DNA from: Pseudodonghicola sp048268305
Lineage (GTDB): Bacteria; Pseudomonadota; Alphaproteobacteria; Rhodobacterales; Rhodobacteraceae
Direction of reading: 5' to 3'
DNA: 64,000 nt
Assembly: GCF_048268305.1 (NCBI RefSeq)
Contig: NZ_JBLWVT010000001.1
Span: 372,001-436,000, forward strand
Every line of letters begins with the position of its first letter. Within the stretch, counting starts at the first letter, position 1. The notes beneath the pieces were generated by a model. The model did no database searches and had not been told where the DNA came from. It was given only the letters and a program-made list of their open reading frames with translations. The translations under genes and the position numbers were made by a program. Positions 25,712-34,391 of this stretch are shown here, in pieces.

Positions 25712-26560
25712 TCAGGCGGCCTCCAGCGCGTTCAGCGACCGAACGGCTTCCTCGAAATACTGCGGATGGGTGTCGATCGCCTCGCGCAGCAGCGCCTTGC
25801 CGGTGTTCACGTCGCCCTGTTTCACCGCCGACAGCGCCATGGTGTAGAGAAGCTGCGCCTTTTCGGTCTGATCCATCGGGATCACCGGCAGGGAATAATT
25901 GTGCTGCGCGCCACGGGCCAGGATCAGGTTGTTCTTCGAGGTGAACAGCGTCGGATCCTGGCGGATCGCATCGGCGAACAACCGTTCGGCCCCGGCGTAA
26001 TCGCCCCGGCTCAGCTTGGAATAGCCCCAGTTGTTCATCACCCCGGCCGGCGTCGTGGTCATGCCGACCGCGATCTCATAGAAGCTGTCGGCGCGTTTCC
26101 ATTCGCGGTTGGCATCGGCCACCATCGCTTCGAGCCGGTAGCGTTTGAAGCTCTCATAGGTCGGCGGCACGCTGTCGAGAGTCTTCTTGGCGCGATCCCA
26201 GTCGCCGACACGGATCAGCGCGTCGGCGTAATCGACCTTGTCCTCGGCGGTGGAGCCGGGCATGGCGACGACCTCGCCCCATTCTGTCGCGGCTTCGGTA
26301 TTGCGCTTGGCACGGATCAGCGATTGCGCCAGACCGCGCTGCAGGTCGATCCGGTCGGGGCTCTGCTTCAGGGTGCGGGCAAAGTAATCGACCGCCTCAT
26401 TGGGATCGGCGACCGTCAGCATGACCTCGTTCAGGTTGCTGGCATCGACGACGTTGACCTCTTGAAAGGCCCGTTCGACGGTTTCCTTGCCGTCGTCGGC
26501 ACAGCCGGCCAGGGCAAGGCCTGTCGCCAGACCTGCCGGAATCAGGAAAAGCTGGCGCAT
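25712..26560 (-). CDS. TPR lipoprotein of the tad locus
   Basis: A 282-residue lipoprotein: MRQLFLIPAGLATGLALAGC places the lipobox cysteine at residue 20. The rest is made of tetratricopeptide repeats (VDYFARTLKQSPDRIDLQRG, VDYADALIRVGDWDRAKKTL, NNWGYSKLSRGDYAGAERLF). It resembles TadD-type proteins, which act in the periplasm or at the outer membrane to assist secretin assembly. The ATG at 26560 is chosen for the signal peptide; longer in-frame ATGs have no such feature. A second TPR lipoprotein lies immediately upstream, so one or both may serve the TadD role. Confidence 0.85.
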   Translation of the reverse strand: MRQLFLIPAGLATGLALAGCADDGKETVERAFQEVNVVDASNLNEVMLTVADPNEAVDYFARTLKQSPDRIDLQRGLAQSLIRAKRNTEAATEWGEVVAMPGSTAEDKVDYADALIRVGDWDRAKKTLDSVPPTYESFKRYRLEAMVADANREWKRADSFYEIAVGMTTTPAGVMNNWGYSKLSRGDYAGAERLFADAIRQDPTLFTSKNNLILARGAQHNYSLPVIPMDQTEKAQLLYTMALSAVKQGDVNTGKALLREAIDTHPQYFEEAVRSLNALEAA

Positions 26561-26591
26561 GGGCTGCGTCCTTATACTGCTCTCGCCTCGA

Positions 26592-27155
26592 TCATGGTGT
26601 CGTTCGGAGCAGATATTCGCTGCGGCCCCGTCGCACCAATTTATAGTCTTGGTTTTGCGGATCAGTATTAACAGAATTTTCCGATTTTGCGAGGGCCAAG
26701 CGCAGATTGTCCCGGATTGCGTCACTTTCGCCATTGTCCAGCGCATAGGCCCGGCGGAAAATCTCGGTCGCCTCGCCGGTCTTGCCGCGCTCCATCAGCA
26801 CCACGCCCAGGTTGTTCCAGGCCTCGGGCCAGTCGGGGGCCTCCTTGACGGCGCGGCGCAGAATCTGCTCCGCCTGACCCAGCCGGCCGAGCCCGAGATT
26901 GGCGGTGCCGAGGCCGGTGAGGATATCGGCGCTCATCCCGTCTTGCAGCGCGGCGCGGGTGAAGGCGTCGATCGCAAGATCATATTGCCCGGCAGCCATC
27001 AGCCGGTGAGCGACGTCGAGCTCATTGGCGCCGGTGGCGCGGTGATTGACGCCGGGAGCATAGGGGCTGTCCTTGGGGGCGGAGATCCGGTCGGGACCGC
27101 AGGCCGCGACCACCGTCAGTGCGACAATGGCCCAGATCGCCTTGCGTGCCGCCAT
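26592..27155 (-). CDS. tadD: TadD-like TPR lipoprotein
   Basis: A 187-residue lipoprotein: MAARKAIWAIVALTVVAAC gives a lipobox Cys19. At least three TPR units follow (AHRLMAAGQYDLAIDAFTRA, DILTGLGTANLGLGRLGQAE, AWNNLGVVLMERGKTGEATE). This arrangement fits TadD, which is needed for Flp pilus secretion. The start at 27155 is chosen for the signal peptide; an ATG at 27182 just after the tadC stop would add nine residues. It lies between tadC and the second TPR gene, all read on the minus strand. Confidence 0.84.
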   Translation of the reverse strand: MAARKAIWAIVALTVVAACGPDRISAPKDSPYAPGVNHRATGANELDVAHRLMAAGQYDLAIDAFTRAALQDGMSADILTGLGTANLGLGRLGQAEQILRRAVKEAPDWPEAWNNLGVVLMERGKTGEATEIFRRAYALDNGESDAIRDNLRLALAKSENSVNTDPQNQDYKLVRRGRSEYLLRTTP

Positions 27156-27186
27156 GATCCCCGCCAAAGCGGGCGCTGGCATCGTG

Positions 27187-28167
27187 TCAGTTGCCCATAT
27201 TGCCCAGATCCATGATGCCTCTGACCGAGGGGCCGACCAGGATGATCAGCAGCGGCGGCACCGTCAGCATCATTGTGGCAAGCGTCATCTTGGTTGGCAA
27301 CTTGTTTGCTGCCTCTTCCGCCCGCATCACGCGCTTGTCGCGCATCTCGCTGGCATAGACGCGCAGCGCCTCGGCGATCGAGGTGCCGAAGGTCGCCGAC
27401 TGGATCATCACCGTCACGAAGGAGGAGACATCCGGCACGCCGCAGCGGGTGCCCATGTCGCGCAGCACCCGGTCCTTGTCCTTGCCGGCCTTCATCTCGT
27501 AGGCGACGATTTCGAATTCCGAGGCGAGCGCCGGATAGGAGGCGGTCAGCTCATTGGCGACGCGGACGATGGACTGGTCGAGCGATTGGCCCGCCTCGAC
27601 GCAGACCAGCATCATGTCGAGCGAATCCGGAAAACCGGCGGCGATCTCTTCCTTGCGTTCGGCGACGCGCCGGGTGATCCAGTATTTCGGCAGCAGATAG
27701 CCCACCGCGCCAGGGCCGATCACATAGATCACCAATTGCTGGCTGGTCAGCCCGCCGGCATCGTTTTTCAGCGACAGCACATAGAGAAAGCCCAACAGCA
27801 GCCCCAGAAGACCCAGCGCGAACTGGGCGAAATGAAAGAAGCGCACCGCATCCTTGGACCGATAGCCGGCCTGGCGCATCTTGAGCTGCATCGCCGAAAG
27901 TTCCTCGGCGTCCTTGGGTTCGAGGAAGGTGGCGAACCGCTCCAGCTTCTCGTTGCGGCCACGTTGGCGAAGCTGTTCCTTCTTTTCGGTCTTCCTGCTT
28001 TCCACTTGGCTGCGCTGCAGCTTCTTCAGCGGATCCTCGGGCTGGTTCATCAGCAGCGCCACGGTCAGCAGGATCAGGAAAACCCCAAGCCCGCCCATGG
28101 CGATCAGCGGCCCGAAGGGGCCGAGCTGGCTGGTCAGGATATCGTTGATCGTGTCGAGAAAGCCCAT
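27187..28167 (-). CDS. tadC: Tad pilus inner-membrane platform protein TadC
   Basis: A 326-residue type II secretion F-domain protein with an N-terminal helix (GPLIAMGGLGVFLILLTVAL), a paired central region and two C-terminal helices. LDMMLVCVEAGQSLDQSIVRV and MIQSATFGTSIAEALRVYA are the T2SSF hallmarks. It partners TadB as the platform that couples the TadA ATPase to pilin assembly. The ATG at 28167 is chosen because AAGGTG lies about eight bases upstream; a GTG at 28176 overlapping the tadB stop is possible. Confidence 0.93.
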   Translation of the reverse strand: MGFLDTINDILTSQLGPFGPLIAMGGLGVFLILLTVALLMNQPEDPLKKLQRSQVESRKTEKKEQLRQRGRNEKLERFATFLEPKDAEELSAMQLKMRQAGYRSKDAVRFFHFAQFALGLLGLLLGFLYVLSLKNDAGGLTSQQLVIYVIGPGAVGYLLPKYWITRRVAERKEEIAAGFPDSLDMMLVCVEAGQSLDQSIVRVANELTASYPALASEFEIVAYEMKAGKDKDRVLRDMGTRCGVPDVSSFVTVMIQSATFGTSIAEALRVYASEMRDKRVMRAEEAANKLPTKMTLATMMLTVPPLLIILVGPSVRGIMDLGNMGN

Positions 28168-28172
28168 GGCGG

Positions 28173-29141
28173 TCACACCTTGATATTGGTCAGCACCCGC
28201 ATGACGATCAGGTTCAGCCCCAGCAGGATGCCGACGACGAAACAGGCGGGGATGAAAAGCGGGTGGTCGATCACGCCGTCATAGTAATTCGGGCTCTTGA
28301 TCAGGATCAGCAGCAGGCAGACCAGCGGAAAGGCCGACAGGAACTTGCCCGACCACTGCGCCTCGGCGGTGATCGCCTTGACCCGGCGGAACAGGCGGAA
28401 GCGGGCGCGGATCACCTTGGCCAGGCCGCCCAGAACCTCGGCCAGGTTGCCGCCCGATTGCTGCTGGATCGCCACCGCCACGGCGAGGAACCGCAAATCC
28501 TGCATGCCAAGCCGTTCGGCCATGTCCTTCAGCGCGTCGCTGATGTCGCGACCATAGGCGGCCTCATCGGCGATGATGCCGAATTCGGTGGCAAGCGGAT
28601 CGTCAACCTCTTTCGCCACGATCTGGATTGCCGAAGAGAACGGGTGCCCGACCTTGAGCGACCGCACCATCAGTTCGATGGCGTCGGGCAATTGTTCCTC
28701 GATCAGCCCCATGCGCTTCTTGGCCTTGTGGTTGATCCAGAAATAGACGCCGCCGACCCCGATCCCGACCGAGGCGATCAGCCGGATCGCCAGCCCGGTG
28801 CCGGTGCCGACGGTGAGGCCGACATAGGCTATCAGCGCCAGCCCGATCATCAGCATCACGAGCTGACGCGGGGTGAAGGCGATCGCCGCCTTCTGCGCCT
28901 TGTCGGCCAGCAGGGAATAGAGCGGGATCGACTGCGACTTCATATGCTGGTGCATCTCCTTGCGGAGCTGCTCCAGCACCTGTTCGCGCCCGGCACCCTT
29001 TTCCAACATGTCGAGCCGGCGGTTCATCCGGCTGTTCAGGCTGATCGAGCGCCCGAAGGATACGAGATAGATCCCTTCGACCAGCACCACCACGCCGATG
29101 AAGATCAGCACATAGATGATCGCCTCAATGCCGAACTGCAT
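28173..29141 (-). CDS. tadB: Tad pilus inner-membrane platform protein TadB
   Basis: A 322-residue T2SSF-family membrane protein. It starts with a hydrophobic helix (IIYVLIFIGVVVLVEGIYLV). LPDAIELMVRSLKVGHPFSSAI and AVAIQQQSGGNLAEVLGGLA are the typical TadB/F-domain blocks, and C-terminal helices follow (FPLVCLLLILIK, FVVGILLGLNLIVMRVL). The ATG shares one base with the tadA stop. TadB and TadC form the inner-membrane platform of the Tad secretion machine. Confidence 0.94.
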   Translation of the reverse strand: MQFGIEAIIYVLIFIGVVVLVEGIYLVSFGRSISLNSRMNRRLDMLEKGAGREQVLEQLRKEMHQHMKSQSIPLYSLLADKAQKAAIAFTPRQLVMLMIGLALIAYVGLTVGTGTGLAIRLIASVGIGVGGVYFWINHKAKKRMGLIEEQLPDAIELMVRSLKVGHPFSSAIQIVAKEVDDPLATEFGIIADEAAYGRDISDALKDMAERLGMQDLRFLAVAVAIQQQSGGNLAEVLGGLAKVIRARFRLFRRVKAITAEAQWSGKFLSAFPLVCLLLILIKSPNYYDGVIDHPLFIPACFVVGILLGLNLIVMRVLTNIKV

Positions 29142-30616
29142 CAGCGGACCTCCAGGGTGGTGGGATCATAGATCGAGGCCGGCAGATCATAGCCCCACAT
29201 CCGGAAGCGTTCGGAAAAGTGGCTGCGCACGCCGGTGCCGGTGAAATGGCCGATGATCTTGTTGTCTGGGGTCAGGCCGACGCGCTGATAGCGGAAGATC
29301 TCCTGCATCGAGATCACGTCGCCCTCCATCCCGGTGATCTCGGTGATCGAAACCATCCGGCGCGAGCCGTCCTGCAACCGGCTGGTCTGCACGATCAGAT
29401 GGACCGCGCTGGCGATCTGGCTGCGCAGCGCCTTGATCGGCATCTCGATCCCGGCCATGGCGATCATGTTCTCAAGCCGGCTGACCGCGTCGCGGGCCGA
29501 GTTGGCGTGGATCGTGGTCATCGACCCGTCATGGCCGGTGTTCATCGCCTGCAGCATGTCGATGACTTCCTGGCCGCGGGTTTCGCCGACGATGATGCGG
29601 TCGGGGCGCATCCGCAGGGCGTTCTTCAGGCAGTCGCGCGCGGTGACCTCGCCCTTGCCCTCGACGTTGGGGGGGCGGCTTTCCATCCGGCCGACATGAA
29701 CCTGCTGGAGCTGGAGTTCCGCAGTATCCTCGATCGTCAGGATGCGTTCGGAATTGTCGATGAAGGAGGAGAGCGCGTTGAGCGTGGTGGTCTTGCCCGA
29801 ACCGGTCCCGCCCGAGACGATGACGTTCAGCCGAGTGGCGACGGCGGCCTGGAGATAGGCCGCCATCTCCTCGGTGAAGGCGCCGAAATTGACCAGCTCG
29901 TCGATGCTGAGCTTGTCTTTCTTGAACTTCCGGATCGAGACCAGCGAACCATCGACCGCGATGGGGGGCACCATGGCGTTGAAGCGTGATCCGTCGGCAA
30001 GGCGGGCGTCGACGTAGGGGGTCGATTCATCTACCCGCCGCCCCACTGCCGAGACGATCTTGTCGATGATCCGGAGAAGATGGCGTTCATCCTTGAAGGT
30101 CACGTCGCTGAGTTGCAGCTTGCCATTTCGTTCGACAAAGACCTGATGCGGCCCGTTGACCAGGATGTCGCTGATGGTGTCGTCCTGCAACAGCGTCTCC
30201 AGCGGGCCCAGGCCGGTGACCTCGTCGTAGAGCTCCTTGTTGAGGGTCTGGCGATCCTCGCGGTTCAGAACGATGTTCTTCTCGGTCAGGATTTCGGTCG
30301 AGATGGCGCTGATCTCGTTGCGCAGCTCGGCTTCCGAGGCGTGTTCCAGCGCCGAGAGATTGAGGTTGTCCAGCAGCGCGCGGTGCAGCTCCAGCTTGAT
30401 CTCGCCCAACCGTTCCTTGCGCTTGCGGTCACGATCCTGCGGCGCCGTCTGGGCCGGGCTGGCCGGCATCGGCTTGCGCAGCCGCGCATGGGGGGCGGGG
30501 GCCGGCGTGACCGGCTCGGTCGCTGGCTTGGGCTGTGGTGGTTGCGGCACGCGCGTCACCCGGCTGCCAACCGGCTTGGCGCCGTTTTCGGTGGCTTTCT
30601 TGAATTTCGAAAACAT
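29141..30616 (-). CDS. tadA: Tad pilus assembly ATPase TadA/CpaF
   Basis: A 491-residue hexameric secretion ATPase of the VirB11/GspE superfamily. After a Pro-rich N-terminus, the N-domain leads to Walker A SGGTGSGKTT at residues 268-277. The Asp box is ILTIEDTAELQL, and the Walker B region is NALRMRPDRIIVGETRG, followed by the His box GHDGSMTTIHANS. It powers assembly and possibly retraction of Flp pili at the cytoplasmic face. It overlaps tadB by one base and follows cpaE by about 20 bases. Confidence 0.96.
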   Translation of the reverse strand: MFSKFKKATENGAKPVGSRVTRVPQPPQPKPATEPVTPAPAPHARLRKPMPASPAQTAPQDRDRKRKERLGEIKLELHRALLDNLNLSALEHASEAELRNEISAISTEILTEKNIVLNREDRQTLNKELYDEVTGLGPLETLLQDDTISDILVNGPHQVFVERNGKLQLSDVTFKDERHLLRIIDKIVSAVGRRVDESTPYVDARLADGSRFNAMVPPIAVDGSLVSIRKFKKDKLSIDELVNFGAFTEEMAAYLQAAVATRLNVIVSGGTGSGKTTTLNALSSFIDNSERILTIEDTAELQLQQVHVGRMESRPPNVEGKGEVTARDCLKNALRMRPDRIIVGETRGQEVIDMLQAMNTGHDGSMTTIHANSARDAVSRLENMIAMAGIEMPIKALRSQIASAVHLIVQTSRLQDGSRRMVSITEITGMEGDVISMQEIFRYQRVGLTPDNKIIGHFTGTGVRSHFSERFRMWGYDLPASIYDPTTLEVR

Positions 30617-30636
30617 CGCTTCGCCCCCTTGTCGGC

Positions 30637-31878
30637 TCAGGCCGCCTCAGCTTCGTTGCGCCCGAGATCGTGCAGCGATCGGGCAAGCTTGGAGATTTCC
30701 TTGCGCAGCGGGTTCTTGCCGCAGGCTGAGGACAACGGCAGCCCGTGATCGCAGGCCTGGGTCACCGGCTTGCCGCCGTCGGGAAGCTGCAGGTCGATGG
30801 AAATGCCCAAGGATTCCGCCAGCCGCTTGACCCGGCTCTTGCCGGTGAGGTCGGTGAACTTCGGGGCGCGGTTCAGCACGAAACGCAGCTTGTTGAACGG
30901 CAGGTCTTCGGATTCGTAAGCCCGCTTCAGGCGCAGGGTGTTCTGCGCCGACCGCATGTCGAGTTCGATCAGCGCGAAATAGACATGCGCCGCCTGCAGC
31001 GCGGTTTCCGACCATTGGATCAATGTCCTCGGCATGTCGATCACCACATAGTCGAAATGCTTGCGGGCCATGCTGATGATCCGCTGCACGTCTTCGGGGC
31101 TGATCAGCTCCATCGGCACCATGTCGGCGGGCGCGGTCAGCACATGCAGCTTGTCCTCGAAATGCAGCAGCGCCTGGCTGAACATGTCGTCATCGAGCGC
31201 CTGAGTATCAGACAACAGGTCAAAGACGATGTCGCGCCGCGGCAGGTCCAGATAGGTGGCGACCGCGCCATATTGCAGATCAAGGTCAAGCAGGCAGACG
31301 CCGGGAGAGTCCTTGCCGTTGATATTGGCCAGTTCCCAGGCGAGGTTGACCGCAAATGTGGTCGAGCCGATCCCGCCGGCGACCCCATGCACCACGATCA
31401 CCGCGCCCTCCTTGGATTGGCCGGTCTTCAGCGGTCTGGCCTGTTGCGGTGCGGCCGGGGCAGGGGCTGCTTTCAGCCCCTTGATCCGTTCGATGGCGGC
31501 CTGGAGTTCGTTCTCCGGCAGCGGGTAGGGGACGAATTCGTCGGCGCCCTTGCGCAGAAGCTGATGCAGCGAGGCCGGGGTGACATCCTCGGCGATCAGG
31601 ATGACATTGATGTCGTGCGCCTTCGCCTGGGTGATGATCTCGCCCAGAAGGACCAGGTTGCCTTCATCGGAACTGTCGATCGCCAGCGCCACGAACTCCA
31701 GCGTCTCCGCTTCTGGCTGGTTGAAGAAGGCCAAGGCCTCGGCAAAGCCGAGATCGCCCCAAGCCTCGCCCAGGGCGGCTTCCATGTCTTCGATCAGAAG
31801 ATCGAAATTTTGCACGTCTCTGCTGATCGTGCAGGCCGTGATCGGGGCGAGTTCGGTTTGCGGCATTGCGCTGCTCAT
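30637..31878 (-). CDS. cpaE: Tad pilus localisation protein CpaE/TadZ
   Basis: A 413-residue protein with a receiver-like N-terminal domain (about residues 1-130) and a MinD/ParA-type ATPase domain. The P-loop region VVHGVAGGIGSTTFAVNLAW lacks the usual lysines of the deviant Walker A, a feature also known from other CpaE/TadZ proteins. LLDLDLQYGAVATYLDL and YVVIDMPRTLIQWSETAL follow. CpaE places the pilus machine at the cell pole in Caulobacter. The ATG at 31878 (MSSAMPQTELAP) has AGAGGA upstream. A 19-bp motif shared with the flp promoter region lies about 143 bases upstream. Confidence 0.93.
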   Translation of the reverse strand: MSSAMPQTELAPITACTISRDVQNFDLLIEDMEAALGEAWGDLGFAEALAFFNQPEAETLEFVALAIDSSDEGNLVLLGEIITQAKAHDINVILIAEDVTPASLHQLLRKGADEFVPYPLPENELQAAIERIKGLKAAPAPAAPQQARPLKTGQSKEGAVIVVHGVAGGIGSTTFAVNLAWELANINGKDSPGVCLLDLDLQYGAVATYLDLPRRDIVFDLLSDTQALDDDMFSQALLHFEDKLHVLTAPADMVPMELISPEDVQRIISMARKHFDYVVIDMPRTLIQWSETALQAAHVYFALIELDMRSAQNTLRLKRAYESEDLPFNKLRFVLNRAPKFTDLTGKSRVKRLAESLGISIDLQLPDGGKPVTQACDHGLPLSSACGKNPLRKEISKLARSLHDLGRNEAEAA

Positions 31879-32020
31879 TGCCTTCAATCCTCTGTTTTGA
31901 GGGCGGGCGAGCGCGCTGGTGGCGCAGGGACATAACCGCGCCATGTCAGCATCGCCCGGCCCCCACGCGACTCGGGTAAGTCGCCTGTCCGCTAATTTGG
32001 GTTAATGTGTTCGACAATCT

Positions 32021-32039
32021 AGGCGAGATTGGGGCCAAA
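32021..32039 (-). promoter_or_regulatory. Shared tad-locus motif upstream of cpaE (GG-N10-GC)
   Basis: The + strand reads GGCGAGATTGGGGCCAAAA, which matches the motif upstream of flp (36082-36100) at 17 of 19 positions. Read on the minus strand it gives TGG and GC elements in GG-N10-GC spacing, the minimal sigma-54 pattern. It lies about 143 bases upstream of the cpaE start. Confidence 0.45.
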
Positions 32040-32091
32040 ATTCCCCAATTGTAGGGAAGACGGGAACGATGCGCCGCAACGGGCCGGGGCG

Positions 32092-32754
32092 TTATTCCGT
32101 CAGGGCCGACTGGACCTGTGACACATCCGATTGCGGCTTGCCGCTGACCTGGTATTCCCGATAGACGACGGCGGCATATTTCCCGTCCATCAGCGAGGGA
32201 TGCCGTTCGAGAAAGCCCGACACCTCGGTCACGGTGCGGCGGTTGCGGCGGTCGCGGTCCGGGGTGGGGATCAGCGGCTGTGTCTTGCCGAAGGAGACCA
32301 CCCCTTCCAGACGCGCCCGCTCAACCCCGCGTGAGACCAGATAGGCGACCACGGCATTGGCGCGGCGTTGTCCCAGGCGGCGGTTGTAAGCCTCGGTGCC
32401 GACCGCGTCGGTATGGCCGTAGACGCGAAAGCGAACCTCGGGGAACTGTCGGATCCAGCTTGCCTGGCGGTCCAGCACCGCGCGCGCATCGGCGTCAAGC
32501 TGGGCGCTGTCGAAGGCGAAGGTGATGGTGGTGGGCACCTCTGTGGCGAAGCGGTTGGCGAGGCTGACGACATAGTCGCGCTCGCCGTTCATCACTTGGG
32601 TGTTGTTGCGCGTCGCGTCGCCGAAGGCGTTGTCCTCGACCTGGGCGCCGGCCTCGCGCAGAAAGCTGCCGGGCACCGGCCCGCCGGTCTCGCTGCAGCC
32701 GGCCAGCGCCAGCGCCATCCCGAGACCGGTCATCAGCTTGTGCATCCGCGCCAT
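32092..32754 (-). CDS. OmpA-family lipoprotein in the cpaD position of the tad locus
   Basis: A 220-residue lipoprotein (MARMHKLMTGLGMALALAGC, Cys20). The region from about residue 75 to 180 is an OmpA-type peptidoglycan-binding domain (ITFAFDSAQLDADARAVLDR, YGHTDAVGTEAYNRRLGQRR). Its place between the secretin gene and cpaE is where CpaD, another peptidoglycan-related lipoprotein, is usually encoded. It may anchor the secretin to the wall. That role is inferred from position and domain only. A C-terminal tail of about 40 residues extends past the OmpA core. Confidence 0.88.
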   Translation of the reverse strand: MARMHKLMTGLGMALALAGCSETGGPVPGSFLREAGAQVEDNAFGDATRNNTQVMNGERDYVVSLANRFATEVPTTITFAFDSAQLDADARAVLDRQASWIRQFPEVRFRVYGHTDAVGTEAYNRRLGQRRANAVVAYLVSRGVERARLEGVVSFGKTQPLIPTPDRDRRNRRTVTEVSGFLERHPSLMDGKYAAVVYREYQVSGKPQSDVSQVQSALTE

Positions 32755-32762
32755 CCTCAGCC

Positions 32763-34199
32763 TCAGTCCATCACATAGCCATAGGAGCCGCTGAAGTCCT
32801 GCTTGGCGACTTCGCCGGCGGCGCCGCGGGGCAGTTTCTTGCTGGCGCTGGTGCGGCCGAACAGGAACAGGTCGCTTTCGGTGGGCGGTTTGATCCGGTC
32901 GGTGGGCAGGGCCAGCGCCTCGCCCCGGGTGGGGGTGACCAGATGCGCGGTGACGATGATCACCAGTTCGGTCTGACTGCGCTTGTAATCGGCGCTGCGG
33001 AACAGGCTGCCCAGCACTGGCACATCGCCCAGCCAGGGCAGCTGCGAGGCATTGTCGAGGAAATCGTCCTGCATCAGCCCGGCGATGGCAAAGCTGTCGC
33101 CGTCGCGCATCTCGACCGTGGTGGAGGTCTCGCGACGGGAAAAGGCGTTGACGTCAAAGCCGTTGACGCTGACGCTGTTCGAACTGTCGATGGCAGAGAC
33201 CGCAGCCTTCAGTTCGAGGTTGATCAGATCGCTGTCGACCACCCGCGGGGTAAAGGCCAGCTCGATGCCGAAGGGTTTGTATTCGATCGAATAGACCCCA
33301 TCGGCCTGGGCCACCGGGATCGGATATTCGCCACCGGCGAGAAATTTCGCCTCCTGTCCGGACAGGGCGGAGAGGTTGGGTTCGGCCAGGGTGCGGACGA
33401 CGCCCTTCTGCTCCAACGCCTCGAGCAGCAGGTTGACCTGGAAGGCACCGGCATTGAAGCCGAAGACCACGGCGCCGACATTTTCGTTGCTGGCGGGAAT
33501 CTTGCCGGCCAGCGATCGTCTGAGCGCGGGCTGGTTGTTCAACGTGCCAGTGCCGCCGGCCACGCCGAAATTGCTGCCGCCCGATATCCCGAGCGAGGAG
33601 CTGAGCGATTTCGACACGCTGCGCTGCATCTCGGCGAAGCGAACCTTCAGCATGACCTGCTGTACGCCGCTGACGCTCATCAGATTTGACACCCGATCAG
33701 GGGCATAGCGTTCGGCCAGATCAAGCGCCCGCTGCAGTTTCTGCGCGCTGGAGGCAGTGCCGGACAGCACGATGCCGTCATTGGCGGTGCGCACCTCGAT
33801 CTTCTCGCCGGGGAGGATTTGGCGCAGGCGTTCCTTGAATTCGGTCACATCGGCGGCGACCTTGACGTCGACATTGGTGATCAGCCGCCCCGAGCCGTCG
33901 AGCAGGGTCAGCGTGGTCAGCCCGGGCGATTTGCCCAGCACATAGATGGTCCGGTCGGACAGCGAGGAGATATCGGCGATCCCGGGGTTGGCGATGCTGA
34001 GTTCGGCAAAGGGCACATCGCTTTCAACCACGACGGCGCGGTTCATCGGCACATCGAGCGTCGAGGTGGTGCCCTTTTTCACGATGCGCAGAATGTCATT
34101 GCTTTGGGCGATGGCTCCGGTGGGGGCCGCCATGAACAAAGCCACTCCGATCAGCGCCGCGGCTGTCGAAAGTTTCCTTGTCCATCGGTTCTTAGCCAT
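32763..34199 (-). CDS. cpaC: Tad pilus outer-membrane secretin CpaC/RcpA
   Basis: A 478-residue secretin with a signal peptide (RKLSTAAALIGVALFMAAP, cut near AIAQ), an N-terminal pilus/BON-like region (MNRAVVVESDVPFAELSIAN) and a C-terminal secretin domain (VVRTLAEPNLSALSGQEAKF, GGEYPIPVAQ, GDVPVLGSLFRSADYKRSQT, ELVIIVTAHLV). It forms the outer-membrane channel for the Flp pilus. The ATG at 34199 is chosen because GGCAGGT lies just upstream. The 190 bases between cpaB and cpaC hold an 11-bp inverted repeat and a GC hairpin. Confidence 0.95.
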   Translation of the reverse strand: MAKNRWTRKLSTAAALIGVALFMAAPTGAIAQSNDILRIVKKGTTSTLDVPMNRAVVVESDVPFAELSIANPGIADISSLSDRTIYVLGKSPGLTTLTLLDGSGRLITNVDVKVAADVTEFKERLRQILPGEKIEVRTANDGIVLSGTASSAQKLQRALDLAERYAPDRVSNLMSVSGVQQVMLKVRFAEMQRSVSKSLSSSLGISGGSNFGVAGGTGTLNNQPALRRSLAGKIPASNENVGAVVFGFNAGAFQVNLLLEALEQKGVVRTLAEPNLSALSGQEAKFLAGGEYPIPVAQADGVYSIEYKPFGIELAFTPRVVDSDLINLELKAAVSAIDSSNSVSVNGFDVNAFSRRETSTTVEMRDGDSFAIAGLMQDDFLDNASQLPWLGDVPVLGSLFRSADYKRSQTELVIIVTAHLVTPTRGEALALPTDRIKPPTESDLFLFGRTSASKKLPRGAAGEVAKQDFSGSYGYVMD

Positions 34200-34291
34200 G
34201 TGACCTGCCTCTCGGATCACGCCTCTGATGCCAGGTCTTCTTGCCCGACTATCGAAACAGTCTGCGTCACGGGGGGATTTTTTTCAAGAAT

Positions 34292-34330
34292 CAAAGATTT
34301 CCGGACGCTTCTTTATATGGGAAATCTTTG
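34292..34330. repeat. 11-bp inverted repeat in the cpaB-cpaC gap
   Basis: CAAAGATTTCC (34292-34302) and GGAAATCTTTG (34320-34330) are perfect reverse complements separated by 17 AT-richer bases. The element lies about 95 bases upstream of cpaC. It could be an operator or a leader hairpin. Confidence 0.6.
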
Positions 34331-34347
34331 TGTTGGGAATGCGCAAT

Positions 34348-34366
34348 GCCCCGGCGTGGCCGGGGC
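34348..34366 (-). terminator. GC hairpin after cpaB
   Basis: GCCCCGGC-GTG-GCCGGGGC forms an 8-bp stem 26 bases downstream of the cpaB stop. There is no T-tract on the minus strand, so it may attenuate rather than stop transcription into cpaC. Confidence 0.4.
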
Positions 34367-34391
34367 CGCGGGCAAAAGGGGCCTGTGGGCC

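Noticed and set aside
30637..31878. CpaE as a broken ATPase because its P-loop lacks lysines
   Set aside because: CpaE/TadZ proteins often lack the signature lysine, so this is a family trait rather than decay.
31988..32006. CtrA-like site upstream of cpaE
   Set aside because: Only TTAA-N6-TTAG is present on the minus strand, with wrong spacing and a mismatch, so CtrA control of the tad genes is not supported here.
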